Source: Chloroflexota bacterium (lineage in GTDB: Bacteria; Chloroflexota; Limnocylindria; Limnocylindrales; CSP1-4). From it: DNA of 12,503 bases. A model generated the notes under the pieces. That model saw only the letters and a program-made list of their open reading frames with translations, was not told where the DNA came from and did not search any database. Of this stretch, positions 5,446-12,279 are shown one piece after another. Every line of letters starts with the position of its first letter. The first letter of the stretch is position 1. Both the position numbers and the translations under genes were made by a program. The DNA lies in contig JAKAHL010000025.1 of assembly GCA_021815005.1 (NCBI GenBank), positions 1 through 12,503 on the forward strand, in the 5' to 3' direction.

Positions 5446-7125
5446 ATGACCGAGCCCACCGCCATCGATGCCGTCGCCGCCAGCCTCTGGGAGGACCTGC
5501 TCGCCCTCCAGCCGACCGTCGCCACGATGTACGGCGACCACCGGTTCGACGACCGGCTCGAGGACCCGTCCGCGGCCGGGCGCGCCGCGGTTCGGAGCCG
5601 CCTGGACCGGGCTGTCGCGGAGGCGCGCGCGGTGCCGGAGGCCGCGCTCGGGGTCGAGGACCGGATCACGCGCGACATGCTCGTGATCGCCGCGGACCTC
5701 GCCGCCCGCGAGGAGGAGCTGGGAGTCCACGAGCTCCGCGCGGTGAACCACATGGACGGCCCTCAGCAGCTGCTCCCCCAGGTCGTGGGCTGGCAGCCGG
5801 CGGAGACGCCCGAGGGCCTCGAGACGCTGCTCGCCCGCCTGCGCGCGTACCCGGCGTACCTGGACGCGATCGGCGAGATCGCCCGCGAGGGCGTGGCGTC
5901 CGGGCTGACCGTGAGCCGAATCGTCGCCGCCCGGACGATCGAGCAGATGCGCGGCATGCTGGCCGTGCCGCTCGAGGACGCCGTGGTGGTGGGCGCCGCC
6001 CGCGTTGCCGACGACGACGCGCGAGAGCGGGTCGCGGAGACCGTGCGGGACGCGGTCCGCCCGGCCGAGCAGCGATACCTCGACATGCTCGAGACCGTGT
6101 ACCTGCCGGCCACCCGCGACGACGACCGGCCCGGCCTCTGCCACGTGCCCGCGGGCGGCAGCCTGTACCGGCACTTCGTCCGGTCGTGGACCACGCTGGA
6201 CATGGACGCCGCCGAGATCCACCGGGTGGGCCTCGAGGAGTACGACGCGATCGACGCCGAGCGCCTGGCGCTCGCGAGGGCGGAGGGCTTCACCAGCGTC
6301 GAGGAGTACCGGGCGGCGGTCGTGGCCGACCCGGCCAACCGGGCTGCCTCCCGCGAGGAGCTGGTGGCGCGCGCCACCGAGGACATCGGGCGGGCGATGG
6401 CCGCGGCGCCGCGCGTGTTCGGGCGCCTGCCCGCGAGCGGCTGCGTGGTGCAGCCGGTGGAGGAGTACCGCGAGAGGGACATGGCCTTCGCGTTCTACTA
6501 CCCGCCGGCGGCGGACGGGACGCGGCCAGGGACCTACTACGTCAACACCTACGACCTGCCGTCGCGGAACTACCACAAGCTGGCGTCCACGACCTACCAC
6601 GAGGCGGTTCCCGGCCACCACTACCAGATCTCGCTGGAGATGGAGCACCCGAGCCTCAACGTGTTCCGGCGGCTCGGCTCGCGCATCGTCGGCGGCGCCT
6701 ACGTGGAGGGCTGGGGCCTGTACGCGGAGCGCCTCGCCGATGAGCTGGGCCTGTACCGGAACGCCGCCGAGCGGCTCGGCATGCTCGACGCGCAGGCCTG
6801 GCGGGCGTCGCGCCTGATCGTGGACAGCGGCATCCACGGGCTGGGCTGGACCCGCCAGCAGGGGATCGACCAGCTGCTCCGGACGGGCCTGTCCGGGACG
6901 GACGCGGTCATCGAGACCGACCGCTACATCTCGTGGCCGGGCCAGGCGCTGTGCTACATGCTCGGGATGCGCGAGATCCGGCGCCTGCGCCACGAGCTCG
7001 AGGCCCGCGACGGCGACCGGTTCGACCTGCGGGCGTTCCACGACCAGGTCATCGGCCATGGCTCGCTGCCGCTGGCGACGCTCGCGGCGGCGCTGCCGGA
7101 CTGGGTGCGGCCCAGGGCCGACTGA
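5446..7125 (+). CDS. DUF885 family protein (putative zinc metallopeptidase)
   Basis: The 559-residue product matches the DUF885 family (COG4805 type; usual length about 550-600), distant relatives of zinc peptidases whose substrates are mostly unknown. The HExxH-like signature is HEAVPGHH (385-392), preceded by RNYHKLASTTY and followed by GGAYVEGWGLYAERLADELG. E421 or E428 is a plausible third zinc ligand. The N-terminal two-thirds is helical and charge-rich, and the tail (FHDQVIGHGSLPLATL) is also typical of the family. No signal peptide is present, so it should be cytoplasmic. The frame stays open to 4972, but the ATG at 5446 is chosen for its ribosome site (GGGAG, spacer five) and because upstream codons overlap the previous gene. 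It converges on the amine-oxidase gene with 58 bases between the stops. Peptidase activity is inferred from the motif, not proven. Confidence 0.9.
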   Translation: MTEPTAIDAVAASLWEDLLALQPTVATMYGDHRFDDRLEDPSAAGRAAVRSRLDRAVAEARAVPEAALGVEDRITRDMLVIAADLAAREEELGVHELRAVNHMDGPQQLLPQVVGWQPAETPEGLETLLARLRAYPAYLDAIGEIAREGVASGLTVSRIVAARTIEQMRGMLAVPLEDAVVVGAARVADDDARERVAETVRDAVRPAEQRYLDMLETVYLPATRDDDRPGLCHVPAGGSLYRHFVRSWTTLDMDAAEIHRVGLEEYDAIDAERLALARAEGFTSVEEYRAAVVADPANRAASREELVARATEDIGRAMAAAPRVFGRLPASGCVVQPVEEYRERDMAFAFYYPPAADGTRPGTYYVNTYDLPSRNYHKLASTTYHEAVPGHHYQISLEMEHPSLNVFRRLGSRIVGGAYVEGWGLYAERLADELGLYRNAAERLGMLDAQAWRASRLIVDSGIHGLGWTRQQGIDQLLRTGLSGTDAVIETDRYISWPGQALCYMLGMREIRRLRHELEARDGDRFDLRAFHDQVIGHGSLPLATLAAALPDWVRPRAD

Positions 7126-7160
7126 CCGGAGGCCGGCCGGACGCGGCGCGCGGACCGGGT

Positions 7161-7179
7161 GCGACGCCCCTACCGTCGC
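7161..7179. terminator. Possible bidirectional terminator between convergent genes
   Basis: GCGACG (7161-7166) and CGTCGC (7174-7179) form a 6-bp stem with a 7-base loop, extendable by one T-G pair. It sits in the 58-base gap between two convergent stop codons, where a shared terminator would be expected. No T-tract is present on either strand, so support is modest. Confidence 0.35.
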
Positions 7180-7183
7180 GACC

Positions 7184-8587
7184 CTACGAGTCGAACCCGA
7201 TCCCCAGCGCGTCCATCGTGCGGAGGAACAGCCCCCGGTCGCCACCGCTGGCGTCGGCGCCGATCACCGCGTCGCGCATCCGGTTGACCAGCGGGGTGCG
7301 GAGCGGCTCGGGCGGGATCGGCAGCGGCGCGGACCGGACGAAGCGCAGCCGCAGCAGCTCGGACTGCGGCCGCAGCACGGCATCGCGCAGGATCCCGGCC
7401 GCCCAGCGCGAGGCCCCCACGCCCAGGCCCGTGTACCCCAGGGCGTAGTGGACGCGCCCGCCCATGACGTCCCCGAACGTGGCGCAGAAGCGGGTCGTGG
7501 TGTCGATCGCCCCGCCCCAGCGGTGCGTGAAGCGGACGCCGTCGAGCTGGGGGAACGTGGCCGCGAAGTTGCGCTCCAGGACGGCGAACGTCTCCGGCCG
7601 CAGGTCGTGCGCCGGCGCCACGCGGTTGCCGGAGTGGTAGATCGCGTCGTAGCCGCCCCACAGGATCCGGTCGTCGGCCGACAACCGGAAGTAGTGGAAC
7701 TGGTTGCCGCTGTCCGACATCCCGTAGCGGCCCGCCCAGCCGATCGAGGCCCGCTGCTCCGCCGTCAGCGGCTCGGTCATGAGGACGTAGTCGTAGACGG
7801 GGACGAAGACGGTCGTGAGGCGCCGGAGCCAGGCCGAGTACGCGGACGTGGCCACCAGCACGTGGCCGGCCTCCACGAGGCCGCCGCCGTCCACCGCGAC
7901 CGACACGCCGCCCGCCCGCCGGCGCAGCCCGGAGACGCGGCTGTGCTCGAGCACGAGGGCGCCCCGGCGCTCGGCCGCCGTCGCCAGTCCCCAGGCCAGC
8001 TTGGCCGGGTTCACCATGACGCACTGGTCCCCACCGGCCATCGCCCCGCCGAGCCACCGGGGTGACGGCTGGAGCGCCTGGACGGCGTCCCGGTCCAGGA
8101 ACCGCACCCCGCCGCCGTGCGCGGCGCTCAGGTCGGCGTAGGCGCGCAGCTCGTCCGCCTCGTGCGGCCGGGAGGCCACGAGCAGCTGGCCGGTGGGCTC
8201 GAGCTCGGCGTCGATCCCCTCGTCCGCCACGAACGCGACCAGCTCCGCCAGATTGCGGCGGCCCTCGTCCTCCAGGAGGTCGATCTCGTCGGGGTAGTGG
8301 AGGACGCCGTTGGCCAGGCCGTGGGTCAGGGACGCCTCGCAGAAGCCGCCGTTGCGGCCGCTCGCGCCCCAGCCGACGCGATCCGCCTCGAGCACCGCCA
8401 CCCGCAGCGAGGGGTCCGTGTCGAGCAGCCGGATCGCAGCCCACAGCCCGGTGAAGCCGCCGCCGACGACGGCGACGTCCACGTCGTGCCGACCGCGGGC
8501 GGGCGGTCTTGCAGGCCCCGGGTCTCCGCTTGCCCACCAGTAGGAGCCGCCGGCCAGGGGACCGGGCAGAGGCGTTTCAGTGCGCAT
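7184..8587 (-). CDS. DAO-type FAD-dependent oxidoreductase (PuuB-like amine oxidase)
   Basis: The 467-residue protein belongs to the D-amino-acid-oxidase superfamily, which uses FAD to oxidise C-N bonds of amines or amino acids with oxygen, giving an imine or aldehyde, ammonia or amine, and peroxide. The N-terminal SYWWAS is typical of the gamma-glutamylputrescine-oxidase branch. The dinucleotide-binding motif VAVVGGGFTGLWAA spans 38-51, an acidic LEADR ends the second strand at 66-70, GWGASGRNGG spans 72-81, and the C-terminal FAD motif GYTGLGVGASRWAAGIL starts near 384. The ATG at 8587 is chosen: the in-frame ATG at 8602 lies inside the likely -10 box, and transcription would start only about four bases before 8587. 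The gene diverges from the aminotransferase across a repeat-rich region, suggesting joint control and a shared amine-degradation role. The substrate cannot be read from sequence; polyamine derivatives and N-methyl amino acids are both possible. Confidence 0.88.
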   Translation of the reverse strand: MRTETPLPGPLAGGSYWWASGDPGPARPPARGRHDVDVAVVGGGFTGLWAAIRLLDTDPSLRVAVLEADRVGWGASGRNGGFCEASLTHGLANGVLHYPDEIDLLEDEGRRNLAELVAFVADEGIDAELEPTGQLLVASRPHEADELRAYADLSAAHGGGVRFLDRDAVQALQPSPRWLGGAMAGGDQCVMVNPAKLAWGLATAAERRGALVLEHSRVSGLRRRAGGVSVAVDGGGLVEAGHVLVATSAYSAWLRRLTTVFVPVYDYVLMTEPLTAEQRASIGWAGRYGMSDSGNQFHYFRLSADDRILWGGYDAIYHSGNRVAPAHDLRPETFAVLERNFAATFPQLDGVRFTHRWGGAIDTTTRFCATFGDVMGGRVHYALGYTGLGVGASRWAAGILRDAVLRPQSELLRLRFVRSAPLPIPPEPLRTPLVNRMRDAVIGADASGGDRGLFLRTMDALGIGFDS

Positions 8588-8597
8588 GACGCCAGGA

Positions 8598-8603
8598 ACC
8601 ATA
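8598..8603 (-). promoter_or_regulatory. Extended -10 box TATGGT for the oxidoreductase gene
   Basis: On the minus strand the sequence reads TGG directly before TATGGT, an extended -10. Ten bases separate it from the ATG at 8587, so the leader would be only about four bases, nearly leaderless. No good -35 element is seen. Confidence 0.45.
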
Positions 8604-8627
8604 CCATCGGATCCCGGCCTGTTTGCG

Positions 8628-8678
8628 CGAATGCCGTGCGATATTCGAGCATGACCGGCGATTCGCAAACGATATTCG
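8628..8678. promoter_or_regulatory. Putative operator: CGATATTCG repeats and CGAAT-N10-ATTCG palindrome
   Basis: CGATATTCG occurs at 8639-8647 and again at 8670-8678, 31 bases apart or about three helical turns. The first copy also forms the right arm of CGAAT (8628-8632)-N10-ATTCG (8643-8647). In addition TTTGCGCGAAT at 8622-8632 is mirrored by ATTCGCAAA at 8661-8669 with a two-base difference. These relatively AT-rich repeats lie between the two divergent promoters, where a shared regulator would bind. The IclR protein encoded downstream of the aminotransferase is the obvious candidate; that link is inference. Confidence 0.5.
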
Positions 8679-8680
8679 TG

Positions 8681-8709
8681 TTGACGGGCTCAATGCCCTG
8701 TGGCAGGAT
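8681..8709 (+). promoter_or_regulatory. Probable promoter of the aminotransferase-iclR operon
   Basis: TTGACG (8681-8686) is a five-of-six -35 match, and 17 bases later CAGGAT (8704-8709) is a weak -10. The -35 box begins two bases after the second CGATATTCG repeat, so a protein bound there would sit next to RNA polymerase. The implied leader is about 120 bases. Confidence 0.4.
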
Positions 8710-8719
8710 GGGTCGCATC

Positions 8720-8738
8720 CGTTGCATATCCCGCAACG
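8720..8738 (+). promoter_or_regulatory. Leader inverted repeat CGTTGC-N7-GCAACG
   Basis: A perfect 6-bp inverted repeat with a 7-base loop lies just downstream of the predicted transcription start. It abuts a second small inverted repeat, GGATG (8706-8710) and CATCC (8716-8720). It could be a second operator half-site pair overlapping the start of transcription or a leader hairpin. The rest of the leader to 8839 is GC-rich with no recognisable riboswitch. Confidence 0.35.
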
Positions 8739-8839
8739 CGCGCCTGGCCTGGCCGGGTGACGTGCGGGGCCCCGAGCGCCGTGTTGCTCCCCACCGGCGC
8801 GGGCCGCCAGGCCCCCGGGGTTGCCACCATGGAGGCATC

Positions 8840-10231
8840 ATGACTGCCGAGCCCACCACCCGTCCCGCGCCCGCGCTTGCCCGCGCCAAGCAGATCGAGA
8901 TGTACCACCGCGCACTCAAGACCCTGCCCGGTGGTACCGACTCGAACTTCCGCGCGTGGGGCGAAGACACCATCTACGTGGATCGCGGCCGGGGCGGCCG
9001 GGTCTGGGACCTTGACGGCAACGAGTACATCGACCTCCGGATGGGCTACGGCCCGGTGATCCTGGGCCACGCAGATCCGAGGGTTGACGACTTCGTCAGC
9101 GAGCGCATGCGCATGGGCGTCTCCTTCTCGCTGACCAGCGAGGACGAGGTCGTCGCCATGGAGACCGTCAAGCAGCTGGTCCCGTGGGTGGGCAAGGTGC
9201 GCATGACGGTGTCGGGCACCGAGGCCACCATGCACGCGATGCGGGTGGCGCGCGCCTACACGGGCAAGACGAAGATCGTGAAGTTCGAGGGCCAGTACCA
9301 CGGCGTGCACGACTACGCCCTGGTCAGCGTGGCGCCGAACAAGATGTCTGACCTCGGTGCGGAGGACAACCCGGTCGGCCTGGTGTGGGGCCGCGGCATC
9401 CCCGAGGTCATCACCAAGACGATCGTCCCCGCCCGCTTCAACAACATCGAGTTCCTGCGCAACCTGTTCCAGCGCGAGGGCGACGACATCGCCGCGGTGA
9501 TCGTGGAACCGGTGCTGGGCAACGCGGCCGGCATCCTGCCCCAGCCCGGCTTCCACAAGGCCCTGCGCGCCCTGACCGAGGAGTTCGGCATCCTGCTGAT
9601 CTTCGACGAGGTCAAGACCGGCTTCCGCTTCGCTCGCGGCGGCGCCGCCGAGTACTTCGGGATCACGCCTGACCTGGCCACCTACGCCAAGGCGATGGGC
9701 AACGGCTACCCGGCCGCGGCCTTCGGCGGACGGGAGGAGGTCATGAGCGTGCTGCCCGACAAGGTCAGCCACGGCGGCACCTACGCCGGCAACCGCGTCG
9801 CCGCCGCCGCCGCCCGCAAGACCCTCGAGATCCTCCGCGACACGAACGCGCTCGAGACCATCCGGGACACCGGCCTCCGCGTCCAGGCGGGCCTCAAGGA
9901 GGTCCTCGACGCGAGGGGCGTGCCGTTCCACTTCACCGGCCACCCGGCGATGTTCAGCCCGATGTTCACCGAGAAGGTCGTGACCGAGTACCGCGAGTGG
10001 GCGGCCACCGACCACGAGCTGTACGACGCCGTGGCCGTGGGCATGCACGCCCGCGGGGCGATGCCCGAGCCGGACAGCCGCGAGCCGTGGTTCATGTGCG
10101 AAGCCCACGCGCAGGGCGACACCGTGGACCGGATCGTCTCGATCTTCGCCGAGTCCCTCGGCGCCGCGCTCGACCAGCGCGCACGGCACCAGCCCCTCGC
10201 GCACGATGCGGCGGCGGCCTACAGCGCCTGA
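8840..10231 (+). CDS. Class III aminotransferase, glutamate-1-semialdehyde aminomutase family
   Basis: The 463-residue protein is a fold-type I PLP enzyme close to HemL (COG0001). Residues 55-75 hold the usual VWDLDGNEYIDL strand. SGTEATMHAMRVAR starts at S125, the phosphate-binding segment. KIVKFEGQYHG follows, as in HemL. FDEVKTGFR contains D256, which pairs with the pyridine nitrogen, and AKAMGNGYPAAAFGG contains K284, the PLP-binding lysine. A Shine-Dalgarno GGAGG (8831-8835) four bases before the ATG fixes the start; upstream open frame is not coding. HemL makes 5-aminolevulinate for tetrapyrroles, but this copy shares no context with tetrapyrrole genes. It lies beside an amine oxidase and is probably co-transcribed with an IclR regulator 52 bases downstream. 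I therefore favour a catabolic aminotransferase or aminomutase of unknown substrate. It is also slightly longer than typical HemL (about 430). Confidence 0.87.
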   Translation: MTAEPTTRPAPALARAKQIEMYHRALKTLPGGTDSNFRAWGEDTIYVDRGRGGRVWDLDGNEYIDLRMGYGPVILGHADPRVDDFVSERMRMGVSFSLTSEDEVVAMETVKQLVPWVGKVRMTVSGTEATMHAMRVARAYTGKTKIVKFEGQYHGVHDYALVSVAPNKMSDLGAEDNPVGLVWGRGIPEVITKTIVPARFNNIEFLRNLFQREGDDIAAVIVEPVLGNAAGILPQPGFHKALRALTEEFGILLIFDEVKTGFRFARGGAAEYFGITPDLATYAKAMGNGYPAAAFGGREEVMSVLPDKVSHGGTYAGNRVAAAAARKTLEILRDTNALETIRDTGLRVQAGLKEVLDARGVPFHFTGHPAMFSPMFTEKVVTEYREWAATDHELYDAVAVGMHARGAMPEPDSREPWFMCEAHAQGDTVDRIVSIFAESLGAALDQRARHQPLAHDAAAAYSA

Positions 10232-10283
10232 CCCCGCGACATCGCCGCCCTGAACCCGAGCCCCTTTGAGAGGAGACGCTTGC

Positions 10284-11054
10284 ATGACGCTCGACGGGAA
10301 CGCCGTTCGGTCGGTGGACCGCGCGGCGGCCCTGTTGCTGGCCCTTGGGGAGAGCACCGGCGAGGCCGGCGTGACCGAGCTGGCGCGCCGGCTCGGCCTC
10401 CACAAGTCAACGGCATCCCGCCTGCTCGCCACGCTGCAGAAGCGCGGCCTGGTGGAGCAGGACGAGGACTCGGGCAAGTACCGGCTGGGGCTGGTCGTGA
10501 TCCGGCTCGCCGAGCGGGCGGAGTCCACGCTCGACCTGCGGGCCATCGCCATGCCGGAGCTGGACCGCCTGGCTCGGACGACGCGCGAGACGACGGGCAT
10601 CGGCGTGCTGAGCGACGACGCCTTCGTGACCGTCGCCCAGGCCGACGGGCCCAACCTCGTCGCCGTGGGCGACTGGACGGGTCGCGGCGCCCCGCTGCAC
10701 TCGGTGGCGGCCGGCAAGGTTATCCTGTCGGCCATGCCGGAGCGGGATGTCGTCCGGCTCGTCAAGCGCGGGCTGGGCCGGTACACGGAACGCACGATCA
10801 CGCAGCTCGAGCCGCTGCTCGAGGAGCTGGCCCGCGTGCGACGGCGAGGCTTCGCCACCGCATTCGGCGAGTACGACGCGGCGCTCAACGCCGTCGCCGC
10901 GCCCGTCTACGACGCGCGCGGCGGGGTCATCGCGGCCGTGGACGTCTGGGGGCCCGCGTACCGCGTGACCCCCGGGCGCGTCCCGGAGCTCGCGCAGGCG
11001 GCCCGCGAGACGGCGGCAGCCGTGTCCGTCCGGCTGGGGGCGACCCCGGCCTGA
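10284..11054 (+). CDS. IclR family transcriptional regulator
   Basis: The 256-residue protein has the standard IclR layout. An N-terminal winged helix-turn-helix spans about 8-70, with TELARRLGLHKSTASRLLATLQKRGLVE as the recognition region and KYRLG as the wing. A C-terminal GAF-like effector domain spans about 84-250, carrying HSVAAGKVILSA (139-150), RGFATAFGEYDAALNAVAAPVYD (188-210) and GGVIAAVDV. Members bind operators as dimers and respond to small molecules of catabolic pathways, as activators or repressors. The ATG at 10284 is chosen because AGGAG (10271-10275) lies eight bases upstream; a TTG in frame at 10266 has no such site. It follows the aminotransferase by 52 bases with no terminator, so the two are probably one operon. 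It likely controls itself and the divergent oxidase through the repeats at 8628-8678. Confidence 0.93.
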   Translation: MTLDGNAVRSVDRAAALLLALGESTGEAGVTELARRLGLHKSTASRLLATLQKRGLVEQDEDSGKYRLGLVVIRLAERAESTLDLRAIAMPELDRLARTTRETTGIGVLSDDAFVTVAQADGPNLVAVGDWTGRGAPLHSVAAGKVILSAMPERDVVRLVKRGLGRYTERTITQLEPLLEELARVRRRGFATAFGEYDAALNAVAAPVYDARGGVIAAVDVWGPAYRVTPGRVPELAQAARETAAAVSVRLGATPA

Positions 11055-11092
11055 GGCCGCCCACGGGGGATCGCCCGACACCCGATCCGATC

Positions 11093-11118
11093 CGGCCGGA
11101 CGCCACCGCGTCCGGCCG
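11093..11118 (+). terminator. Strong GC hairpin closing the aminotransferase-iclR operon
   Basis: CGGCCGGACGC (11093-11103), loop CACC, GCGTCCGGCCG (11108-11118) is a perfect 11-bp inverted repeat with a 4-base loop, starting 39 bases after the IclR stop. There is no T-tract, but stem length and position fit a terminator in a very GC-rich genome. Its right arm overlaps the first unit of the 17-bp tandem repeat. Confidence 0.6.
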
Positions 11119-11147
11119 TCGCCGTCGCGGGGCCGTCGCCGTCGCGG
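11114..11147 (+). repeat. Perfect 17-bp tandem duplication
   Basis: GGCCGTCGCCGTCGCGG is present twice with no gap, at 11114-11130 and 11131-11147. It lies between the operon-closing hairpin and the -10 box of the channel gene, covering the place where a -35 element would be. It looks like a recent slippage duplication, since both copies are identical. Confidence 0.85.
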
Positions 11148-11163
11148 GGCGCCCCGGGCGCGG

Positions 11164-11169
11164 TACGCT
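11164..11169 (+). promoter_or_regulatory. -10 box TACGCT of a leaderless promoter
   Basis: TACGCT is followed by six bases and the ATG at 11176, with no ribosome site between. Transcription should begin at the start codon. Spacing is identical to the boxes at 584 and 2564. Confidence 0.55.
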
Positions 11170-11175
11170 GCACCC

Positions 11176-12129
11176 ATGACCATCCCTCACGACCTCGGCG
11201 CCTGGCTCGCCTCCAACGTCGGCCCGTGGCTGTACGGGTTCGGGCGCGACGTCGTCGTGCCCGTGCTCCTGATCGCCGTCATCGCGCTCGTCCTGATCGC
11301 GCTGGCCAGCCGTGTCATCCGGGGCGTCATCCGCGCCGCGCTGGACCGCGAGACGACCGAGGGGACGGCCCAGGAGCTGTCCGCGGTCGAGGTCAAGAAG
11401 CGGATGGACACCCTGGACACGCTCCTGACCGCGATCGCCAGGGCGTTCATCGTGATCGTCGCGCTGGTCATGGGCCTGTCCCAGCTGGGCCTCAACATCG
11501 GCCCCGCGATCGCCGGCCTCGGCATCGTCGGGATCGCGGTGGGCTTCGGCTCCCAGAGCCTCGTCAAGGACTACTTCAACGGCGCGCTGATCCTGCTCGA
11601 GAACCAGTACAGCAAGGGCGACGTGGTCACCATCGCGGGGGTCTCCGGCACGGTCGAGGATTTCAGCCTCCGCCGGACCACCCTGCGGGATCTCGACGGC
11701 GTGGTCCACACGGTCCCCAACGGCCAGATCCTCGTGGCGTCCAACCTCACCCGGACGTGGTCGCGGATCAACCAGGACGTGACGGTGGCCTACGGCACGG
11801 ACATGGAGAAGGCGACCGAGGTCATCAACGGCGTCGGCCGGGAGATGGCGGCCGACCCAGGCTGGCGCCGCCGGGTCCTGGAGGCCCCGCACGTCGAGCG
11901 GATCTCCGCGCTCGGGGAGTACGGCGTGACCATCAAGATCCTGGGCCTGGTCCGGGCGTCCGAGCAGTGGGCCGCCGGCGGCGAGTTGCGCAAGCGGCTG
12001 CTGGCCGCCTTCGCCGCCAACGGGATCGAGATCCCGCGCCCCCAGCGCGTCGTCCTCGCGCCCACCGGGGCCCCCGTGGCGGACCCCGTCGGCCCGACCG
12101 ACGAGGACCTGGCCGCCGACAGCGACTGA
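11176..12129 (+). CDS. Small-conductance mechanosensitive channel, MscS family
   Basis: The 317-residue protein is an MscS-type channel that opens under membrane tension to release solutes after osmotic downshock. Predicted helices are at about 25-47, 84-104 and 108-141. The last is the pore helix, with the characteristic GPAIAGLGIVGIAVGFGSQSLVKDYFNGALILLE pattern, here split as GPAIAGLGIVGIAVGFG (109-125) and SQSLVKDYFNG (126-136). It is followed by the beta domain with KGDVVTIAGVSGTVEDFSLR (147-166) and the conserved VPNGQILVASNL (180-191). The C-terminal alpha/beta vestibule runs to about 300, ending in an acidic tail. The length and three-helix layout match the compact MscS subfamily (YkuT/YnaI-like) rather than the large MscK type. 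The leaderless promoter fixes the ATG. It has its own promoter and no evident link to the neighbouring metabolic genes. Confidence 0.92.
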   Translation: MTIPHDLGAWLASNVGPWLYGFGRDVVVPVLLIAVIALVLIALASRVIRGVIRAALDRETTEGTAQELSAVEVKKRMDTLDTLLTAIARAFIVIVALVMGLSQLGLNIGPAIAGLGIVGIAVGFGSQSLVKDYFNGALILLENQYSKGDVVTIAGVSGTVEDFSLRRTTLRDLDGVVHTVPNGQILVASNLTRTWSRINQDVTVAYGTDMEKATEVINGVGREMAADPGWRRRVLEAPHVERISALGEYGVTIKILGLVRASEQWAAGGELRKRLLAAFAANGIEIPRPQRVVLAPTGAPVADPVGPTDEDLAADSD

Positions 12130-12183
12130 CCGGTCAGCTCGACCGGGCGGCGCGGCAGCCCGACTGGCCGGGCGACAGGCCCG
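12126..12183 (+). terminator. Inverted-repeat-rich region after the channel gene
   Basis: The palindrome CTGACCGGTCAG (12126-12137) includes the channel stop codon. Downstream, CGGGC (12169-12173) pairs with GCCCG (12179-12183) around a 5-base loop. Either could contribute to termination, but the stems are short for this GC content and no T-tract is present. Nothing else is seen before the promoter at 12240. Confidence 0.25.
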
Positions 12184-12239
12184 CCGCCGCTTCCGTCGCC
12201 GCGCCGGCGTCTGCCGACGGCTCCCGGCGCGCCCGCGCG

Positions 12240-12245
12240 TAGAAT
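12240..12245 (+). promoter_or_regulatory. -10 box TAGAAT for the acetyl-CoA synthetase gene
   Basis: TAGAAT is a five-of-six -10 match, placing the transcription start near 12252. The in-frame ATG at 12244 overlaps the box and would not be in the message. The leader then carries GGGAGG (12268-12273), six bases before the GTG at 12280, which decides the start. No clear -35 is seen. Confidence 0.5.
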
Positions 12246-12279
12246 GTCGGGCACCCAGTGTGGCAGCGGGAGGTTCCGG

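Noticed and set aside
5281..7245. Open frame of 654 codons on the minus strand opposite the DUF885 gene
   Set aside because: The sense strand encodes a clear DUF885 protein with HEAVPGHH; the antisense product has no recognisable motif and runs into the end of the oxidase gene.
8717..8839. Riboswitch in the long leader of the aminotransferase gene
   Set aside because: Only short inverted repeats are visible, and I could not match any known riboswitch core such as glycine, SAM or cobalamin.
8690..10888. Open frame of 732 codons on the minus strand opposite the aminotransferase and iclR
   Set aside because: It spans two confidently identified sense genes and the gap between them, with low-complexity composition and no motifs.
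11114..11147. CRISPR-like array
   Set aside because: There are only two directly adjacent 17-bp copies with no spacer and no cas gene; it is a simple tandem duplication.
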